Positions 1 to 8,162 of a stretch of 64,000 nucleotides of DNA are shown piece after piece (position 1 is the stretch's first letter; every line of letters starts with the position of its first letter). The notes beneath the pieces are model-generated. The model was given only the letters and a program-made list of their open reading frames with translations, was not told the origin of the DNA and ran no database searches. Source of the stretch: JBGQAS01 sp963699305 (GTDB taxonomy: Bacteria; Chloroflexota; Anaerolineae; Anaerolineales; Anaerolineaceae); the NCBI GenBank assembly GCA_963699305.1, contig OY969431.1, forward strand, positions 2,232,001 to 2,296,000. Direction: 5' to 3'. The translations under genes and the position numbers were made by a program.

Positions 1-380
1 TTAGTGAGTGGTCCAATAGCAATCAGGATGATCTCGCCCGGATGCTCATTTGCCAACCTGACAAGGGCGTTGGAGGCATGCTCCTTTTCAACCGTACGTT
101 TGGAAGATGCTAGGTAGCAGTCACCCAATCCATCTTTACCATGCACGAATGAAGCATGAAAGGGAACGTTAATGAGAGGTGCTGCACACCCGGCATAAAC
201 CGGCACATTCTTGCCCGCGGCGTCCAATATCTTCAAGGCGTTTGCAGTGGTGTGCTCCAGCCCGACATTGCCGTTCACGGTGGTAAGGGCTTCGACCTTA
301 ACATCCGGATATGCCAGGGCGAGAAGGATGGCGTGGGCGTCATCAACGCCGGGGTCGGTATCAATGATGATCTTTTGCAT
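1..380 (-). CDS. Nucleoside hydrolase (IUNH family), cut by window edge
   Basis: The reading frame starts at an ATG at 380 and runs off the left edge with no stop after 126 codons. The N-terminus carries the family signature DTDPGVDDAHAI (residues 7-18), the aspartate cluster that binds Ca2+ and the ribose hydroxyls, and the frame reaches the conserved GPLTN motif just at the edge. The enzyme hydrolyses N-ribosides to base and ribose in the cytoplasm. It begins 6 bp after the stop of the amidohydrolase gene, so the two are in one operon together with a ribokinase that could phosphorylate the released ribose. Substrate (purine, pyrimidine or other riboside) cannot be decided from this half. 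Confidence 0.93.
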   Translation of the reverse strand, partial: MQKIIIDTDPGVDDAHAILLALAYPDVKVEALTTVNGNVGLEHTTANALKILDAAGKNVPVYAGCAAPLINVPFHASFVHGKDGLGDCYLASSKRTVEKEHASNALVRLANEHPGEIILIAIGPLT

Positions 381-386
381 GTTCCC

Positions 387-1712
387 TCATTTCTTGACTT
401 TCTTCATCAGGCGGTCGTGCTGCGTTTCCAGGCCGGTACGCGCCTTATCATGATCCACGGTGAGCCATTTATTCTTGCGATACAACCATCGCCCGTTCAC
501 CATCGTATCGGTCACATGCTGCCCGGTGACAGAATACACCAAGGCGGTGTAAACATCCTGCCCGTGATGGGGTGACCAGCCGATCTCATCAAGATCTAGT
601 GCGATAAGGTCAGCTTTTTTACCGATTTCCAGCGAGCCAATTTCCTTTTCCATTCTCAAGGCGCGTGCCCCGTTCATGGTTGCCATTTCCAATATGTAAC
701 GCGTGGGTATAGCTGCGGCATCCCGTTTAAGGAGAGCCAGCACCTTGCCAGTCAGTGACATTTCCTTGAACATGTCGTAACTGTTATTATTGGTAACGTT
801 ATCGGTGCCCAATGCCACGTTGACCCCTGCTGATCTCAATTCGACCAAAGGAGCTATTCCTGCAGCATTACGCATACCAGAAGAGGGAGCAAACACCACT
901 GTGAATGGTTTTCCTGTAAGAGTTGGAAAGTCAGCGGGGGATAGAGTGATGCTGTGGGCTGCCAGGATGGGGAATTTGAGAAAACCCATTTTTTCCAGCT
1001 GCGTGATGGCGCTGTGCCCGTATTTTCCCTGGCAGTAGCGCTCCTCTTCATCCCCGGTGCCAAAGTGGGTGTGGAAACCCACGTGGAATTTTTCTGCCAG
1101 TGACAATTCGATCTGCATGGCGATTTCGCTGTTATCTACAAAAAAGGCATGCGGACCCAGCCAGGGAGTCAACAATGGATCACCCTGCAACTTTTTAATG
1201 AAGGATGATGCCGCAGTAATTTCCCTTTGACGGGCTTCTTCTTTGCCTAGTTCCACAATTCCGTATGCCAGCACTGCCCGTAAACCACTTTGGCGGACTT
1301 CCGGGAAAACTCGATCCATCCAGAAGTACTGGTCGGCAAAGCAAGTTGTTCCCGTGCGGATCATTTCAGCACAAGAAACCGCCACGGCAGGAGGGAGCAT
1401 ATCAGGATCCATGTCCAGTTCCAGTACGCGGATGGTGTTGTACCAACCTTCCAACGTGAACAAGGTGTGCCCTTCCACGTGACCGCGGAATAGGGACATG
1501 GGTGTATGCGTGTGCGCGTTGATCAACCCAGGCATGACCAGGCGGGATTTTAAATCAACGATCTTATCGAACTTGCGTTTTGGGGAGAGCTTTTTAACCC
1601 CATTCAATTCCACGATGCGATCATCCTCCACCACCATGTAACCGGGACTGAAGATGTGATCGGCGGAATCGAGCTGCACAAGCGTATCACACGTGATCAA
1701 CGTGGCTGTCAT
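387..1712 (-). CDS. Amidohydrolase, TRZ/ATZ or SAH/MTA deaminase type
   Basis: A 441-aa cytoplasmic metal-dependent hydrolase. The metal-binding HxH is at residues 67-69 (NAHTHTPMS); further on come HTHFGTGDEE, a second conserved histidine in AAHSITLS, and the aspartate of LGTDNVTNNN, the usual ligand order of this superfamily. The best family match is the chlorohydrolase / S-adenosylhomocysteine-methylthioadenosine-guanine deaminase group, which deaminates purine-like rings. The start at 1712 is preferred over the longer frame from 1811 because GGAGG lies just upstream and the ATG overlaps the ribokinase stop (TAATG). Sitting between ribokinase and nucleoside hydrolase it most likely acts in nucleoside or base breakdown; the exact substrate is inferred only. 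Confidence 0.88.
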   Translation of the reverse strand: MTATLITCDTLVQLDSADHIFSPGYMVVEDDRIVELNGVKKLSPKRKFDKIVDLKSRLVMPGLINAHTHTPMSLFRGHVEGHTLFTLEGWYNTIRVLELDMDPDMLPPAVAVSCAEMIRTGTTCFADQYFWMDRVFPEVRQSGLRAVLAYGIVELGKEEARQREITAASSFIKKLQGDPLLTPWLGPHAFFVDNSEIAMQIELSLAEKFHVGFHTHFGTGDEEERYCQGKYGHSAITQLEKMGFLKFPILAAHSITLSPADFPTLTGKPFTVVFAPSSGMRNAAGIAPLVELRSAGVNVALGTDNVTNNNSYDMFKEMSLTGKVLALLKRDAAAIPTRYILEMATMNGARALRMEKEIGSLEIGKKADLIALDLDEIGWSPHHGQDVYTALVYSVTGQHVTDTMVNGRWLYRKNKWLTVDHDKARTGLETQHDRLMKKVKK

Positions 1713-1966
1713 TATTGGTCCTCCAACAGCTTCAGGAGTTCTTCCCGGTGCGGCATGGAAGGCATGGCGCCTTTGCGCGTTGTGGCAAGCGCACCAGCCG
1801 CCGCCCCCCAACGCACTGCTTCCGGTAAGGGTTTACCCTCCGAAAGCGCCACTGCCAGTCCCCCATTGAATGCATCCCCCGCAGCAACCGAGTCTATGGA
1901 ATTCACCTTGAATGGTGGGATAAAACCGGATTCCTTGGAATTCTTAACAATACACTCCCTGCGCAC
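1712..1966 (-). CDS. rbsK: Ribokinase, C-terminal part (frame-disrupted)
   Basis: This frame encodes the C-terminal lobe of the ribokinase that starts at 2628. From VNSIDSVAAGDAFNGG onward it contains the catalytic-base Asp and anion hole (AAGD) that form the ATP/phosphoacceptor site of PfkB-family kinases, followed by a normal C-terminus. The first residues of the open frame are out of register with the protein. Its stop overlaps the ATG of the amidohydrolase gene, indicating translational coupling. Two indels separate it from the N-terminal part: one at a run of four C near 1991-1994 and one near 1946-1953. Confidence 0.75.
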   Translation of the reverse strand: MRRECIVKNSKESGFIPPFKVNSIDSVAAGDAFNGGLAVALSEGKPLPEAVRWGAAAGALATTRKGAMPSMPHREELLKLLEDQ

Positions 1967-2628
1967 CCATTTTTATAACAGCAGTTCCAACCCCGCGCCG
2001 GATTTAATTCATCCGCGGCTTGCAAGGCGCTGGTTTTATCTTTGGGACGAAAACCGAGCAGTACCTCAGTCTCAATTTCGTTGGGAGTGATTACATCCAG
2101 GCGTGGATATGTTTCCGCGGGAAGGATCTGTGCCGGTGCAGGATCGAACACCACCGTTACACCCAGATCGTGGGCGATTTGCACCACCTGCAGGGTGGCA
2201 TCCATATTGATTTCTAATTGCACCAGGAGTACCTGGGCGGATTGCAACGCCAGGCTGGCATTGGCGATATCACTTTGATTCAGGGTCAGATTGGCACCCG
2301 AAACGATGATGATGGAATTTTCGGCATTTTCATCTACACTGATGACTGCCAGTCCTGTTCCTTGTAAAGGATCCACCTGAACCAGGTTGGTGTCCACATT
2401 TTCGGAAGAAACAATCTTTAATACCTCACGCCCGAATCCATCATTTCCAACCCGTCCGATGAATTTCACCTGTGCACCCAGCCGGGCGGCTGCCACTGCC
2501 TGGTTATCACCCTTGCCACCAGGAACCGTGATATACGAGCTGCCGCGCAGCGTTTCTCCCGGCTGCGGCAAGCGGGGCACGTAGGTGGTCAGGTCCATGT
2601 TGATGCTTCCAAAAACGACAATACTCAT
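1903..2628 (-). CDS. rbsK: Ribokinase, N-terminal part (frame-disrupted)
   Basis: A PfkB-family sugar kinase that phosphorylates ribose to ribose 5-phosphate. The protein starts at MSIVVFGSINMD, with an AAGGAG site upstream, and shows the N-terminal signature PGGKGDNQAVAAARLG (residues 36-51) and the substrate/ATP-region motif TPNEIETEVL. After AADELNPARG the frame becomes nonsense, but the next frame continues correctly as VGTAVIKMGAQGVYC, which places an indel in a short homopolymer. A second indel leads into the C-terminal segment at 1712-1966. In context the enzyme would recapture ribose released by the nucleoside hydrolase. The gene is either a recent pseudogene or, more likely, broken by sequence error. 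Confidence 0.8.
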   Translation of the reverse strand: MSIVVFGSINMDLTTYVPRLPQPGETLRGSSYITVPGGKGDNQAVAAARLGAQVKFIGRVGNDGFGREVLKIVSSENVDTNLVQVDPLQGTGLAVISVDENAENSIIIVSGANLTLNQSDIANASLALQSAQVLLVQLEINMDATLQVVQIAHDLGVTVVFDPAPAQILPAETYPRLDVITPNEIETEVLLGFRPKDKTSALQAADELNPARGWNCCYKNGCAGSVLLRIPRNPVLSHHSR

Positions 2629-2751
2629 TGAGATGTCTCCTTGGAATGATAATAGAAGGGTGAGTCGGGCAAAATCATTATACACGCAGCATGGAAAAAA
2701 TCCCCAGGATTACACTATAATTTGGTGGATTACCCACGCGGAGGTGAATGA

Positions 2752-3477
2752 ATGGAATGGCACATAAAATGTGACGCAAAGGAAATTGCACGGTATGTTT
2801 TCTGCCCAGGTGATCAAAAAAGAGCTTTGAAAATCGCTGAGCATTTTGATTCGCATCACCTTGTGACAGAGAGTCGAGGATATACCGTATATTCAGGTGA
2901 GTACAAAGGCATCCACATGACCGCTTGTGGCACCGGGATGGGCGGTCCTGCAGTTGCCATTGGGGTGGAAGAGCTGGCACATATGGGTGCAGACACCTTC
3001 ATTCGTGTCGGTTCCTGCGGTGTTTTCCAGAAAGGTCAGATTCCCGGTGATGTCATTGTTGCCAGCGGAACGGTGCGCCTTGGCGGTACTGCCAATGCCT
3101 ATTTGCCATTATCTTATCCCGCCGTCCCCACGTTCAAGGTGCTGCGGGCATTGGTTGAAGCCGGGGAAGAATTAAAGATCCCCACAACGGTGGGTGTTGG
3201 AGCAGCCGGGGATGCCTTTTATGCCCCCCATGATCCCGCAGCCCGGGTGAATATGAAGGATATCGGGCTGGTATTTGTGGAAATGGAAAGCGACACCCTG
3301 TTTATCATCGGGCAGGTTCGGAATTGGAGGACAGGTGCCATCTTTGTCTCCGACGGAGCCGCGGGAGTCACCAAACCGGAGTCCGGTGAAGCCGACTTTC
3401 GCCGCGGAGAAAAGGATGCAATCAAGGTTGCCATCCAGGCCATGTGGAAGATTGCTCAGGAAGATAAGAAGAAATAA
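2752..3477 (+). CDS. Nucleoside phosphorylase (uridine phosphorylase-like)
   Basis: A 241-aa member of the PNP/UDP phosphorylase family, which splits nucleosides with phosphate into base and ribose 1-phosphate. Visible family features are the phosphate-binding region GTGMGGPAVAIG (60-71), RVGSCG (85-90) and the ribose-binding EMES motif at 177-180 (FVEMESDTLF). Length is close to the hexameric uridine phosphorylase/DeoD type. A GGAGGTGA site lies before the chosen ATG. It is divergent from the ribokinase operon across 123 bp, so both units of nucleoside breakdown may share a control region. Whether uridine or purine nucleosides are preferred cannot be decided here. Confidence 0.9.
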   Translation: MEWHIKCDAKEIARYVFCPGDQKRALKIAEHFDSHHLVTESRGYTVYSGEYKGIHMTACGTGMGGPAVAIGVEELAHMGADTFIRVGSCGVFQKGQIPGDVIVASGTVRLGGTANAYLPLSYPAVPTFKVLRALVEAGEELKIPTTVGVGAAGDAFYAPHDPAARVNMKDIGLVFVEMESDTLFIIGQVRNWRTGAIFVSDGAAGVTKPESGEADFRRGEKDAIKVAIQAMWKIAQEDKKK

Positions 3478-3491
3478 GTCTATTTAAAGCA

Positions 3492-3519
3492 AACCGGTTG
3501 TCGATTCAACCGGTTTTTT
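3492..3519. terminator. Rho-independent terminator
   Basis: A 9-bp perfect stem (3492-3500 with 3507-3515, arms AACCGGTTG/CAACCGGTT), 6-nt loop and a run of T. It ends the nucleoside phosphorylase transcript and overlaps the 3' end of the convergent permease gene. Confidence 0.85.
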
Positions 3520-4573
3520 CTTTTATTCGGGAAGGTAGATGTTTTTTTCGCATTGGGGATTTACGGGGAAATATTCCTGCCAATGGGTGGGAAAAACGGT
3601 TGGTGGCAACAAAGAGCAGAATGAACGCGATGATGGCGCCACCCAATTCGCGCGGGATGTGTGAACCGATCTGTAATCCCGTGATGGCACCGCTGCGCAA
3701 TCCTCCCAACAAGAGACCGAAAAAGACGACACCCAACGGGTGCAGGTGACTAACGAATGCCACGATTAATCCATCGAAATCGGTGAATGCCGTGAAGGTG
3801 GTTACAAAATGATATTGGACACCCAGCACTTCCAAAGCACCCGCCAATCCCGCCAGGGCACCGCTGAGCAACACAGCACGCAGGAGGGGCAAGTGCGGTC
3901 GGATACCACCGTACCGGGCAAAACGCGGCGCCTGGGCTGTGGCACGGATCTCCAGACCGCGTGTGGTGCGCCATAAATATACAAAGACAAGCAGCGCTGC
4001 AGCCAGGGCAATAAAAAAACCCGCCGTAAATTTTGTGCTTGGAATGATCGGCAAGAGAAGCGTGGTGTCACTCAGCCTGCCTAATGGAAATAATCCAATC
4101 ACAAGACCAGCAAGAGGATTGAGAAGAAAGGTGGAGATGATTTCGTTGACACCAACGAATTCTTTAAGAAGGGCGGGGATCAGTGCCCAGAGCGCACCGA
4201 AAATCATGGCTGCCAATATTGCAACCGCGGGATGAATACCCGCGGGAAGGAGAATCCGGCTGCCTATCCAGGTGGCGGCTGCGGCTCCCACCATCATCTG
4301 CCCCGCTTGTCCAAGCGAGAAAAATCCCGCTCGCAGCGAAACAGCAGCGGAAAGTCCGGCGAGGATGAGTGGAGTGGCAAAGGTGAGCGCGGTTACCAAT
4401 GCGCAGCGACCAGCACCGGGGTTACAGGAAAAACCGGCGTTGAACAGGTTCCAATATGTGGTGAAAGGGTTGGCTCCGGCAGCTAGGATCAACAAGGCTC
4501 CTGCAGCTAGCGCATAAAAGACTGGCAGGAGCAAAAGTGCGATGCGTCTCAGAATCGCAAGGAAGTGTGTCAT
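3506..4573 (-). CDS. BMP-type ABC transporter permease
   Basis: About 355 residues with roughly nine or ten hydrophobic segments, of the BPD_transp_2 family (YufQ/YufP, RbsC-like). The central stretch LGQAGQMMVGAAAAT and the cytoplasmic loop segment FVGVNEIISTFLLN are typical of permeases that import nucleosides with a BMP-family lipoprotein. The ATG at 4573 was chosen; a TTG 15 bp upstream is possible. The gene lies convergent to the nucleoside phosphorylase, which fits nucleoside import. Oddly it is alone: no ATPase, binding protein or second permease is adjacent, and the flanking genes face other ways. Confidence 0.85.
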   Translation of the reverse strand: MTHFLAILRRIALLLLPVFYALAAGALLILAAGANPFTTYWNLFNAGFSCNPGAGRCALVTALTFATPLILAGLSAAVSLRAGFFSLGQAGQMMVGAAAATWIGSRILLPAGIHPAVAILAAMIFGALWALIPALLKEFVGVNEIISTFLLNPLAGLVIGLFPLGRLSDTTLLLPIIPSTKFTAGFFIALAAALLVFVYLWRTTRGLEIRATAQAPRFARYGGIRPHLPLLRAVLLSGALAGLAGALEVLGVQYHFVTTFTAFTDFDGLIVAFVSHLHPLGVVFFGLLLGGLRSGAITGLQIGSHIPRELGGAIIAFILLFVATNRFSHPLAGIFPRKSPMRKKHLPSRIKEKTG

Positions 4574-4692
4574 GGAAATTCCGCTCAATCTTAACCGAAA
4601 TCAAAGGATGTGCCAATAAGGAATTAAAAAAAATCAAATTTCGGTTTGTTGTACAATCCTTTTATGGATAAGATTGGCATGAGGTGAGGAAA

Positions 4693-6942
4693 ATGAAAAT
4701 TGAGCGGATCATATTTATCCTATTGATTATCCTGTGGGGTGCCTGGACGATCTCCTTGTCTTCTCAGGGAGATATTCATAATTCCCAGCCTACTACCGGG
4801 TTTGGGCATACTTTCAACCGTGACACCATTTTCGTACAATCCTTTTCCACCGACCAACGCAATCTTAAGAGCATTGGATTCTTCTTCAGCATGTCCCCGG
4901 ATGCCGCCAGCCATGCCACTGTCAGACTTTACTTACGAAAGAATATTCTGGATGCGGTAAATGTCGCTGTCGGTGCCATTCCCGTTTCACCGGGATACAC
5001 CGGCTGGCTGCAATTCTCGTTCAAACCCATCCCGGATTCTGCAGGGACAACCTTTGGTGCCATCCTGGTCACTGACTCGCAGGATGATTCGCTCAAAATT
5101 TATTCCAGCTTGTTGGACGTCTTTTCTGAAAATACCATGGCAGTCAATGGGCGCGTGTATCCCTATGATCTTTCCCTTATCCCATACTCATCCATCAACT
5201 TGGATAATTTCGTCCAGAATCTGCCCGGATCCCTGCTTTCTCTTGTTTTTATTCTTCTCATTTGTTTTGCATTGGTCTTATTGGGTACTGCATTGTTAAC
5301 CATAACCGGCTACCGATTTACCAGTACTGTGTTGGAATGGCTGGTTTATGCGCTTGGTTGCGGCCTGGTTTTCCCGGGGGTTGTACTGTACCTGACGAGC
5401 GTATTCAAAATTAAATTCAACATCTTACTATTGGTTGCTATTCTCGGTTTGTTGGTGATTGCTGCAGTTGCATGTTATTTTCTTAATCGAAAAACAATCA
5501 AGAAACCGTTCTTTACATTGAAGATCTCTCCGGATGAAATAATTGTACTAGTTTGTTTCCTGCTCATCCTCATCCAGCGACTTATGCTGCTGCGCGGTGT
5601 GCAAACGCCCATTTGGATCGATGGATTGACTCATCAGAAAATGATCAACGATTTCAGCATCGCCCGCTTTTTACCATGGGACCTGAATTACCCGCAGGGA
5701 TTCCACGCAGTTGTGGATTGGATCAACTTGGTCCTTGGAAATTCACAGCCATCCACAACCGAAATGACCGGGATCCTGCTGAGTGCCATTTCAGGGCTTG
5801 CGCTGTACGAGTTGGTAAAAAAATGTTTCGGCAAACTGTGGCTGGCTGCATCTGCGGTGTTGCTGTATTTGCTGGTATTCCCATTCCCCACCTACCTGCT
5901 TAATTGGAGCCGTTTTCCGCTTTTCCTTGGCATGGTGTTGCTGACCATCACTCTTTCGATGCTGCTCGTGCGGCGAAAAATACCCTGGATTTTACCGGTC
6001 GTAATATCCACCGGTATTGCCGTGGCACATTATGGCGCATTTCTGATGTGGCTCGGCATGGCGGGTATTTTGATCCTGGTGTCTTTGATCAAATTCCGCC
6101 AGCGGAAGCAGGACGTATGGTTCTATTTAAGCTTGCTGGCGATCCCTTTTATTTTCCTGGTGTACCGCCTGGTAGCCATGGTCCTCTCGGGCGAATTGGG
6201 ATCCGTTGTGGCACAAAATGAAGCCTTCCTGAAGAAGGACGATTTGGATTTCCTGTTCCAATTGGTCATCAAACCCGGGGGAATATTCCTTGTTGCAACC
6301 AGCTTGGGAGGGATCATCGTTGGATTGGTCACCCGCCGCAAGTGGGTATTCCTTGCCCTGGGTTGGATTGCAGCAGAGTTCCTAATGTATGCGGCTCAGA
6401 TCTGGATACTCGGAATAGCGGTATCCAACATCACCAACCTGGTCATCCTTTCCACGATCCCCTTGTCGATCATCAGCGGATTTTTCCTGGAATGGATCTG
6501 CAACGGTGTGCCCGCCTGGGCTGGGATATTAACATTGGTTATTGTTTCATTTTGCGGGATTTATTTCCAATTGGGATTGCTTACCCCAAAAACAAACCTG
6601 TTCAGTGAAGCCGATTTGGCTGCCATGGATTGGATCAAAACGAACACCCAGCAAGGGGATGTCTTTTGGGCGGGATCATTAAAATTTGGCGCAGAGAGGA
6701 TCCCTTCGGATGGAGGGGGATGGATTAATGCCTACACTGGAAGGCAGATCGTCTACGAGGAAGAATGTGATACACCGTTCGATGAATTTCTACAATCCAA
6801 CCCCGCGGACTATTTTTATTTTGGCGGAGGGATGCCTGGCTGTTATGCCGAGAAGTTATGGGAGATCTTTAACCAATGTCCTCTGATGTTTGACCAACAG
6901 AATGTCAAAATCATCATGCGATGCGATCCAGAAGCGCCTTAA
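4693..6942 (+). CDS. Large polytopic membrane protein, glycosyltransferase-like
   Basis: A 749-aa protein with an N-terminal membrane anchor, an extracytoplasmic beta-rich domain (residues about 30-165), then some eleven or twelve further hydrophobic segments and a C-terminal soluble region of about 110 residues. The layout resembles GT-C/PMT-like membrane proteins of Gram-positive and Chloroflexota genomes (hypothetical families next to O-mannosyltransferases), including an acidic pair early in the membrane region (WIDGLTHQ). No decisive catalytic motif was recognised, so the glycosyltransferase idea is inference. ATG at 4693 was preferred to the upstream GTG at 4684 because GAGGTGAGG precedes it at good spacing. 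Confidence 0.75.
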   Translation: MKIERIIFILLIILWGAWTISLSSQGDIHNSQPTTGFGHTFNRDTIFVQSFSTDQRNLKSIGFFFSMSPDAASHATVRLYLRKNILDAVNVAVGAIPVSPGYTGWLQFSFKPIPDSAGTTFGAILVTDSQDDSLKIYSSLLDVFSENTMAVNGRVYPYDLSLIPYSSINLDNFVQNLPGSLLSLVFILLICFALVLLGTALLTITGYRFTSTVLEWLVYALGCGLVFPGVVLYLTSVFKIKFNILLLVAILGLLVIAAVACYFLNRKTIKKPFFTLKISPDEIIVLVCFLLILIQRLMLLRGVQTPIWIDGLTHQKMINDFSIARFLPWDLNYPQGFHAVVDWINLVLGNSQPSTTEMTGILLSAISGLALYELVKKCFGKLWLAASAVLLYLLVFPFPTYLLNWSRFPLFLGMVLLTITLSMLLVRRKIPWILPVVISTGIAVAHYGAFLMWLGMAGILILVSLIKFRQRKQDVWFYLSLLAIPFIFLVYRLVAMVLSGELGSVVAQNEAFLKKDDLDFLFQLVIKPGGIFLVATSLGGIIVGLVTRRKWVFLALGWIAAEFLMYAAQIWILGIAVSNITNLVILSTIPLSIISGFFLEWICNGVPAWAGILTLVIVSFCGIYFQLGLLTPKTNLFSEADLAAMDWIKTNTQQGDVFWAGSLKFGAERIPSDGGGWINAYTGRQIVYEEECDTPFDEFLQSNPADYFYFGGGMPGCYAEKLWEIFNQCPLMFDQQNVKIIMRCDPEAP

Positions 6943-6954
6943 CCAGTACTAACT

Positions 6955-8091
6955 TTATGCAGTGTATTTCCGTTTCTGAAGGGCAGTTTGATACATTGCT
7001 TCGATCCGTTCGGGTGCAATATCGGATTGAATATTGTGCACGGGCACGAACACCCAACCACCGCCGGGAGCCATGATGTCAAATGTACGGCTGACATGAT
7101 CCTTTAAATCTTGCAACGTGGCATTCGGCAATACCTGCTGGGTATCCACCCCCCCACCCCAAAAGCAAATATCCTTACCGAAATCCTTCTTCAGCCGGGG
7201 AAGATCCATTTTCGCTGCACTCACCTGGACAGGACTGAGTATTTCCACGCCTGCTTCAATCAGATCGGGGATGAGATCATACACGGAACCGCACGAGTGC
7301 AGGAAAATCTTGGCTTTCGTTTTCGAGCGAATAAAATCGAAAAGTTTCTTATGCCTTGGTTTGATGTACTGGCGGTACATTTTTGGAGAGATCCAGGGTG
7401 AAAGCTGCATTCCAAGGTCATCCCCCTGGCACACCACCTGCACATATTCACCAATCTCGCTCAGGTGAACATCCCAAAAACCGATGGCGTTTTCCAAATT
7501 TTTGTCCAACAATGCTTCGGCATATTTTGGATCACCGGCAAGGTCCATCAGGAAGTTATCGTAACCACGCAAGTTGCCGGACATTTCAAACGGTCCCATG
7601 GCAATATGTCCAAAGGAAATCGCAAATTCCGTGTCCTCAAAAAGATGTTTCGCGAATTCTTTTACTCCGGCAGTCCTTCCTGGAGCATAAGGGTCAGGGA
7701 AGACCGCCTCAGGTAAATCGTCGATGGTGCTCTTTGAAAGGGGATGCTCGATCATATCGTAATAATAGGCAGCTTTACGCCAGCGAATATTGAAATCATC
7801 ATAAAAGGTGCCATCTTCCAACTCGCGCGTATTTCCAACAAACGTGGATGACGGTCTCGCTGGACGGATATCCACTTGGTAGCGCTGCAACACATCCTCC
7901 ATCGGAAAAACCGAATCCATCATGCGGCTGATGACATAGGGGGATGGGTCAGCAGCCAGCTTCAGGTATTCACGAAGATGTATGTAGGCGATGCGGCAGA
8001 TGGTTGTATTCTCTGTTGAACCCATATCGATGGGAACCATGTCGGGTTCCTGGTGGTTAAGGGCTGTCATTACTCGATCGCGAGAATTCAT
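6955..8091 (-). CDS. Uroporphyrinogen decarboxylase-like (MtaA/CmuA-type) protein
   Basis: A 378-aa TIM-barrel protein of the URO-D superfamily. It starts MNSRDRVMTALNHQEPD, the typical opening of this group, and carries QGDDLGMQ and LHSCGSVYDLIPDLIEAGV, where the Cys of HSCG is the zinc/thiol site of the corrinoid methyltransferase branch rather than of haem-pathway HemE. C-terminal FWGGGVDTQQVLP is also characteristic. Members transfer methyl groups from corrinoid proteins or act on unknown substrates. No corrinoid protein is adjacent, so the substrate is unknown. The start at 8091 has GGAG 8 nt upstream; the longer frame from 8163 would overlap the divergent gene. Confidence 0.87.
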   Translation of the reverse strand: MNSRDRVMTALNHQEPDMVPIDMGSTENTTICRIAYIHLREYLKLAADPSPYVISRMMDSVFPMEDVLQRYQVDIRPARPSSTFVGNTRELEDGTFYDDFNIRWRKAAYYYDMIEHPLSKSTIDDLPEAVFPDPYAPGRTAGVKEFAKHLFEDTEFAISFGHIAMGPFEMSGNLRGYDNFLMDLAGDPKYAEALLDKNLENAIGFWDVHLSEIGEYVQVVCQGDDLGMQLSPWISPKMYRQYIKPRHKKLFDFIRSKTKAKIFLHSCGSVYDLIPDLIEAGVEILSPVQVSAAKMDLPRLKKDFGKDICFWGGGVDTQQVLPNATLQDLKDHVSRTFDIMAPGGGWVFVPVHNIQSDIAPERIEAMYQTALQKRKYTA

Positions 8092-8162
8092 CGTTGATAC
8101 TCCAATCCGAAACATTATACTAAAATATGAAAAGTGAACATCGGTGGAAGGGAGAGAAAGCA

